Source of the DNA: Gnetum montanum
Taxonomy: Eukaryota > Streptophyta > Gnetopsida > Gnetales > Gnetaceae
DNA length: 64,000 bases
Assembly: GCA_015680685.1 (NCBI GenBank)
Contig: MNCI01029357.1
Coordinates: 340,654 to 404,653, forward strand
Reading direction: 5' to 3'
Part shown: positions 57,919 to 64,000 of the stretch, piece after piece
Position numbering within the stretch: the first letter of the stretch is position 1
Layout of the letters: each line of letters opens with the position of its first letter
Made by a program: the position numbers and the translations under genes
Notes under the pieces: model-generated
The model's input: the letters and a program-made list of their open reading frames with translations, nothing else
The model's database searches: none
What the model was told of the DNA's origin: nothing

Positions 57919-59330
57919 GTATATTGTTAGAAAATGTTGTCTTCATCTTCAAATGCTACTTGTACAGCACAATCATATTTGCTTTTCATTATGAGCTTTG
58001 AATTTTGAACTCATAGATGATGAAATCTCATTCTTGCATTTTGCAAATTACAAAGAACAGTCTTTAACTTAAATTTTTCATACTACTATTCAAATAGAAA
58101 TGTTTTATTCCTTCTTCTTTTTTCCAAAATTTTTAAAATATTACTTGTTTGATCAATTTATTAATTTCCTTAAGATGAGAATAAAGAATGTACTCTTGAA
58201 TGTTTCATTTATTAAACCATAGAACTCCCTCATGAAACTATCCTTTATCTCTAGTTTCTATCATCATTTTTTCAAAATATTTACATACCAAGGATTTAAA
58301 AATGATTATGAGTGTATGCTATATATTAACAAATAGATCCAACTTCTAGAGCATCATTTTTACTTTAAGAATTATACTATCATATTGTGTCTATCTCTAT
58401 ACTTTAAATTCATTGAATTTCTTCTTTATTGATTTTTTTTTAACTTCAATGATGCCACTTCTTCTGATAGAAGCATTTTCAATCTCCTTGGCTAAACTTT
58501 CTCAAAGGACTTTCCTTATTCTTCTCAAACTTGAACATAAATTAAAATGCAAAAAGGAAAAAAAAATTAACTAGGTAATTGTAATATTAAATATTAATAA
58601 AATTTTGAATATTAAATAAAAAATTGTAATTTTAAATAAAATTGAAAATTTTAATATTAAATAAAAAATTGTAATTTTAACTAGGTAATAATTTTGAATC
58701 TCAATTATTTTAATGAACGTTTATGTTTTTGATGAAATTATTTTAATTGAAGACCGCACTTTTTATATACCATACCATGTATCATTGTATAAAACTTAAG
58801 CGTTCTTATTGCTTCCGGGGAAACATTATGGTACGTTGTCTATTTTTCAGAAAACCCCAAAGGCTGCCACATGAACAGCTAATCACCGTTCCCAAGAGCG
58901 ATCTAGGCTGTCACCACGTGAGCAGACCATGGTTGCTTGTTGTGGCTACCGTCTTTAAAGACTAAATACCGACAATAATTGTTGCCGGCAAGGCATATCA
59001 GTGTAGCGATCACGTTGTTATCGTGAGCGCATTTACGCTACGCTATATCATGGTGTCAGGATCAGATTTTAATGTTGGATACTGTGTTTTTCAATTTTCA
59101 AAGAGCAACAGAAGACGTCGATTTCAAACCTTCATGTAAAAGTGAATCTCTGCAACATCATTGGCCAATGCATAAGAAAGTGTCTGCAACCATCCCGATG
59201 TTAAATCATGGTGTCAAATCAGCTTTTAACAAAATGTGAAACCTAAATTTCAAACTTTTACCCAGAATGCACATGAAGTTCAAATCAAGTAGCAGCAGTA
59301 TAAATGCAAAGAACTACACGTATGCGCCGG

Positions 59331-59410
59331 AGATTCACGATTCCCAAGAAAATCTGACGAACCGTTCGGTGGATTCACGATTCCCAAGAAAATCTGACGA
59401 ACCGTTCGGT
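59331..59410 (+). repeat. 40-bp tandem duplication
   Basis: GATTCACGATTCCCAAGAAA and the following 20 bases occur twice in a row (59331-59370 and 59371-59410), identical except for the first base. Confidence 0.9.
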
Positions 59411-59805
59411 GGATTCTAGCACGTGTACAGAAGCGTGTAAAATCCGCATTGGGTACCTAAATTATAATTTTTCGGCCGATTTTCAACTCTCAATCACAAC
59501 ATTCATTGTCGATTAAAATCTTACCTATTTTTACTTGCAAATTGCGACCAATCTTACTTGTTTCGCTGCAAATTGCATCCAAGTCCAATACCTTTTATTG
59601 ACAAACGCTCCTCCTATTCCGCCATTGATAGGGATTGGGACTCTCCAAATGCTTTATTTCTCTTTTTCAGCTCTAAAATTCTTTGCTTCATCTTCAATTT
59701 TTCATGCGCAGGCAGTGATGAAGGAGGAGATGAGCATTTCTCCAGATGAAGGGGTCTCATCTGCCCAGTCTGATTTGGGTGACTAGGTAGGAGACTGGCC
59801 TTATC

Positions 59806-59855
59806 ACATTCGGAATTACCTTCCGTGGTTACATTCGGAATTACCTTCCCTGGTT
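59806..59855 (+). repeat. 25-bp tandem duplication
   Basis: ACATTCGGAATTACCTTCC(G/C)TGGTT occurs at 59806-59830 and 59831-59855, with one or two differences. Confidence 0.75.
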
Positions 59856-61473
59856 GTTGCTATAAAGATTTTTCTCCATCTCTATCATGATTCGTGAGCA
59901 TGAAATCCGTTTTTCTTCCCCTTCCGTCTTGCTCTTCCAGATTGCATGAGAACACGTTCCTGTCTGATCTTTAGTAGTGGATTTTAGTATCAATTGAGTT
60001 GCCTATTTTGCTTAGATTTAGCTCCTTATGATCTGTACTTTTCATTTTAGTTTATTCAGATGATTTTAGAAAAAAGATTTTTATTTAGTGGATTGGTTTC
60101 GTATTTTTATTCATGGGCCATGGCCATCTCATGTTGCGTCTCTAGTTTCATGTAATGCACATAACCTGTGAGGGAAGGGAATCAGTTGGTTACAAATCTG
60201 CTGTCAGGCCTCTCTTCCTCAGCAAGTGCAAACAGAATAGTGGAAGCATACACTTGTTCAAAGTTCAAACAAAATTTCAGCACCATATGCTTCCCAAATC
60301 TTTCTTGGAAGCCCTAGTCAACATCTGCAGTCAAACATGCAAGAGACATGAACTCAACCCACAACAACAAATTCGAAAACTCCAAAGATCCACCTCTGAA
60401 TCTCCTGCTATCCCAACTCTATAAAGCGAGCCCATAAGCCCAAAACAGCGCAGAAGCAGATAGAGCTTTGTGAAAATGGTGGTGGGGAAGGGATCTCTGA
60501 TGTTAAAATCTGATGAACTTTATTGGTATTATGTGCTTGGTATTAGTTTTCTATGAAAATGTAGCAATATTTTATGTGGCTGGACTTGATTATCAAGGGT
60601 GAGCCTCACGCCGTGCCTAAACCACTCATCCAAATTATAAATAAATAGCCTGGCATTCTATAGTAATGTAGGCTCTAGTTTAATTGTAGTAAGGGCACTA
60701 GGATTAAGATTAAGAGATTGATTGAGTAAAGTAGGGTTTGGTTAGTTTCAATTTCTTCAGTCTCACAAGCCAACTATATCCTTGACGCCATCGACAACCT
60801 AAGCTTGGGCCACCACTTCAAGCTTCTGAAGTCATTTTAGCCTTTGAAGTCATTTTAGCGAAATTGGTCAACATATTCTTTCATTCATCAGATCAAAAGA
60901 AATAGTTTAACTCCAAAAAGAGCTGAAAATTTAGTATAATGATTAGATTGGAAGAAAGAAAGAAAATAAAATATAGGCGATCACCTATTCTTTGTTGGGA
61001 TGTTTGGGATGTTAATCCAGAAGATGATGATGTTTCAATAGTTGATGATAGAGAAAGTCATTCTACTGAATTAGTTAATGTTCCTGGAGCAATGAGTCTT
61101 AATATTGATGATTCAATCCTTGATGAAGATGATTACCATGCAAATGATATTAATGACAGAACAAAATGAAGCAGGTTTTACAAATTTACTCTTTAGAGTA
61201 TGGCAAGGAGACTCAATACTTAATATATATATATGATAATGCTAAAATATTTTATAACACACATGAGACTCAATACTTAATGTTTCATTGCAATCTTTTA
61301 TGCAATTTTTAAGCATTAACAATATTTTGAATATTTTGAATTTACATTGTACTTGTTCTATATTCTACAACGTTTTTTATGATATATGAGATTTAATTTT
61401 TTTAGAAAACTAATATATTTAAATTTTCTTTGTCAGGTCCTAGCTACGAACCCCGTACCCACTTTTTTTTTAT

Positions 61474-61528
61474 CCACACGTACCCAACACATTCAGTTTT
61501 TTTAGCCACACGTACCCAACACATTCAG
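61474..61528 (+). promoter_or_regulatory. Pair of 23-bp direct repeats upstream of the subtilase
   Basis: CCACACGTACCCAACACATT plus CAG occurs at 61474-61496 and again, exactly, at 61506-61528, spaced 32 bp apart and ending about 95 bp before the first ATG of the protease. Each contains an ACGT core. It may be a promoter or 5' leader repeat. Confidence 0.4.
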
Positions 61529-61623
61529 AATCACGAATCCTGGATTCCTCGCTTCGATGAATCGGATTCTTTTGATGCATAGACACGAAGGTACGAAGCA
61601 CCCGCAGAACTTCAGCACAGAGG

Positions 61624-63926
61624 ATGGCTCTCATGTGGATGGAGGATAATCGTCTTCTTCTCCGTTTTGGCATTAGTTTTCGCTGCAGTTGCTGCAGCGC
61701 GGACAACCGTGGACGAACAAGAGCAAGTATTTCTAAAGACAGTAGTGGACGACGATGAACACGAGCCAGACTTATTGTTCAAGCCACAGATGCAGCAGCA
61801 ACCAGAAGAAGAAGAAGCAGAGCAAGTATACATCGTGCATGCGGACGCAACGGAGAAGCCGCCTCCATATCTGCATCTGCATCATTGGTACGACTCCCTT
61901 TCACCCAAAATCGTTTACAAGTACAGCAACGTTCTCCACGGCTTCGCCGGCCGGCTGACGCCACGCGAGGCGGAGCTGCTGCAACAGACACGGGGCATCT
62001 TGCTGGTGCAACCGCAAGAGTTCGAATTCATGGAGACCACGCGGAGCCCTGAGTTTCTGAATCTGGGAGCCAACGCCGTGGGTCCAGACGGTGGCGAAAA
62101 CATCATCATCGGTGTCATAGACACCGGCATCGACGCGGACAACCCAAGTGTCGGAGACGGTGGAATGCCGCCAAAGCCGGATCGTTGGAAAGGCAGCTGC
62201 ACAGGAGGCATCACCTGCAACTACAAACTCATCGGCGCCAAGTATTTCCACAGAGCCTCCACGGCGGTTCTACCGTCCCCCGTCGACGACAACGGCCACG
62301 GCACACACTGCGCCTCCATTGTAGCCGGCAACGAAGTCCCCAACGTCAATTTCCTGGGCTACGCCAACGGCACAGCCCGGGACATGGCTCAGAAATCGTG
62401 GCTTGCAGTCTACAAAGTTTGCTGGCCTTCCTGCGCCGCTGCCGACGTCCTTGCCGGAATCGAGGACGCCATCGACGACGGCGTCGACGTGCTGTCCATC
62501 TCCCTGGGCAACAAGCATTCACTCCCCTTGTACCGGGACCCCAAGTACATGGCCACCTTAGCTGCCGTCCAGAAAGGAATATTCGTCTCCTCTTCCTCCG
62601 GAAACTACGGTCCCAAAACCGTGGCAAAGTGGCGCCCTGGATCACGAGCGTGGCCGCCGACTCCATCGACCGTGCGTTCAAGGTACCGTAACCATCGGCG
62701 ATTCCGGCAACAACGCCACGAAAACGTTCAGCGGCAAATCGTTCTCGGGCGTCTCGCTGCCGCGGTCGACACCGTTGGTGTATTTCTCCAACCTAAATAG
62801 TGCAAGGCTCTGCCTGAAACTGGATCCTGCCCTTGTTAAGGGAAAAATCGTGGTCTGCGACGCCGACAGCAGCAGCGACGACCGCATCGCCAAAGGACGA
62901 GTTGTGAGAGACGCCGGCGGCAGCGGCATGGTTTTGGCCAACTCCGCCAAACTGGGCTCCCGGATCAGAGCCAATTACCACGTTCTGCCGGCCGTGCACG
63001 TGGACTCCGAGGCCGGCGCAGAGATAAGGAAGTATTTCAGGTCCTCCCCACGGAGCGCCCGGGCGAGCCTGCAGTGCAGCGTGACTGTGATCGGCATCAA
63101 AGACGCGCCCAAGGCACGGACGTCGTCTTCGCGAGGACCGAACTCGGTGATTCCGGGCCTCCTGAAACCGGACGTAATGGCGCCTGGTTCCGACATCTTG
63201 GCTGCATTTCCTTCGTATCTGCCGGTGAAGGGACCCAACCGGACCTTCCAGTTTGTGCTAATGTCCGGCACATCCATGGCCGCCCCTCACGTGGCCGGAG
63301 TTGCAGCGATTCTGAGGGCGACGAACCCCTACTGGAGCGAAGCCAGAATCCGGTCGGCGCTCATGACCACCGCCTACGTGACAGCACGCGACGGGAAACC
63401 CATTCAGGATCTCCGCTACCGCAACCGGTCGTCCACTCCCTACGTTCATGGCTCCGGATACATTGATCCGCCCAAGGCCAGCGATCCTGGCCTTGTGTAT
63501 GATGCTGCTTATTCTGATTATGTCAAGTTCGTGTGCTCCTTGGGTTACTCGGATTTCCAGGTGAGCATCGTTACTCGCGGATACAGGTGCACAGAGGAAG
63601 ACAGGTCCATGAGCGTGGGAGATTTCAACTATCCATCGTTCGTGGCGGACTTTCGAGGGGGCGATTTGAGCGTCAGTTACTCGAGGAGAGTCACCAATGT
63701 GGGGAAGGCGCCTGCTACGTATTCCTTCACGGCATCCATGCCTTCCGGTGTGAAAGCAACCGTGGACAAGCCGAGGCTGATTTTTACGCAGAGCGACCAG
63801 ACGGTGGAATACGAGGTCACATTTGAAGTAGATGATCTGGATCCGGCCTTGAATACAAAGTTCGGGTACCTTCGGTGGTCGGACGGTGTTCATAACGTGC
63901 GTAGCCCCGTCGCATTCCTCGTCTGA
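61624..63926 (+). CDS. Subtilisin-like serine protease (plant subtilase, S8 family), three frame breaks
   Basis: Plant subtilases are secreted serine proteases made as preproproteins. Reading through the breaks gives about 767 codons, the usual length. There is a hydrophobic signal segment (IIVFFSVLALVFAAVAAA, about 61649-61702) and an inhibitor-type prodomain (VYIVHA to about LVQPQEFEF). Catalytic Asp is in VIDTGID (62120-62122), His in NGHGTHC (62297-62299), the oxyanion Asn in SGNYGP (62603-62605) and Ser in GTSMAAPHVAG (63273-63275). A PA-type insert (KGKIVVCDAD onward) and a fibronectin-III-like end (FNYPSFVADF to SPVAFLV) are present. The ATGs at 61624, 61633 and 61639 are one frame off the signal segment (one extra base near 61645). 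One-base losses lie near 62626 (TVAK/VAPWITSV) and 62690 (DRAFK/TVTIG). The gene is GC-rich and uninterrupted, as expected of single-exon subtilases. It is either a very recent pseudogene or intact with consensus errors. Confidence 0.85.
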
Positions 63927-64000
63927 TTTAGTTTAGCTAGGCTTCGCGGCAGCCCTGGTTTACAACTGTAGACATTCCAGCTTGGTGCATTTTACGGTAG
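63927..64000 (+). other. 3' flank of the subtilase
   Basis: 74 bp after the TGA stop. No polyadenylation signal is visible before the window ends. Confidence 0.5.

Larger units (their letters stand above)
57919..61470. other. Single-copy region upstream of the subtilase
   Basis: The first 800 bp are very AT-rich with repeated AAATTGTAATTTTAA motifs (about 58560-58690). From about 58750 the base composition is closer to that of genes. A TATAAATG near 59300, a splice-acceptor-like TTTTTCATGCGCAG ending near 59712 and a short frame starting MKEEMSISPDEG (59718-59783) could be the remains of a 5' exon. Frames at 60155-60424 and 60939-61169 (acidic, rich in Asp) are not recognised. No firm gene. 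Confidence 0.4.

Noticed and set aside
62185-62691. 168-codon frame overlapping the subtilase
   Set aside because: An out-of-frame shadow apart from its last 22 codons, which are the true subtilase frame between the two one-base losses.
63258-63893. 211-codon minus-strand frame opposite the subtilase
   Set aside because: A GC-rich antisense shadow. The plus strand carries the conserved protease motifs.

Overview
The window is plant nuclear DNA: one GC-rich gene for a subtilisin-like protease at the right edge, behind about 61 kb of AT-rich, decayed and nested retrotransposons. The long LTRs, the age and density of the elements and the sparse genes suit a large repeat-rich seed-plant genome, perhaps a gymnosperm. 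I cannot name the species. I saw no bacterial-style operon, CRISPR array, tRNA or rRNA gene.

Layout: 1-250 is the tail of an LTR and 251-5160 has no recognisable gene. 5160-5922 is a retropepsin fragment. 5924-19023 (minus) is a nearly complete Ty3/gypsy element, here E1, with both LTRs, PBS, gag, protease, RT, RNase H, integrase, PPT and an extra roughly 2.8-kb reading frame between integrase and the 3' LTR. From about 18806 to 57918 lies a direct tandem duplication: copy A 18806-43867 and copy B 43879-57918. Both copies hold a gag remnant (E4) and a second gypsy element on the minus strand (E3: gag, protease, RT, PBS and one LTR of about 4.1 kb).

Copy A then gained three insertions. Copy B has the unoccupied site for each: E2 (27921-36773, a gypsy element of the E1 family with a TSD of GTAAG), a solo LTR (40473-40927, TSD TATTA) and a 5'-truncated LINE (about 41400-43160, 16-bp TSD). 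The order of events is therefore readable: E1, E3 and E4 first, then the duplication, then E2, the solo LTR and the LINE. E1 and E2 share the LTR termini (TGATGA...TCATCA), PPT, gag amino-terminal domain and 3' noncoding region. E2 lacks the extra frame and has lost RNase H and the integrase core by an in-frame deletion.

57919-61620 is single-copy sequence with small tandem repeats. 61624-63926 encodes a full-length subtilase (S8 family) with all catalytic residues present but three single-base frame breaks. Four isolated N bases and two longer N runs mark contig joins. Two of these sit beside short inverted segments that look like misoriented contig ends, so structure near 41.5-42 kb and 55.8-56.2 kb should be treated with caution.
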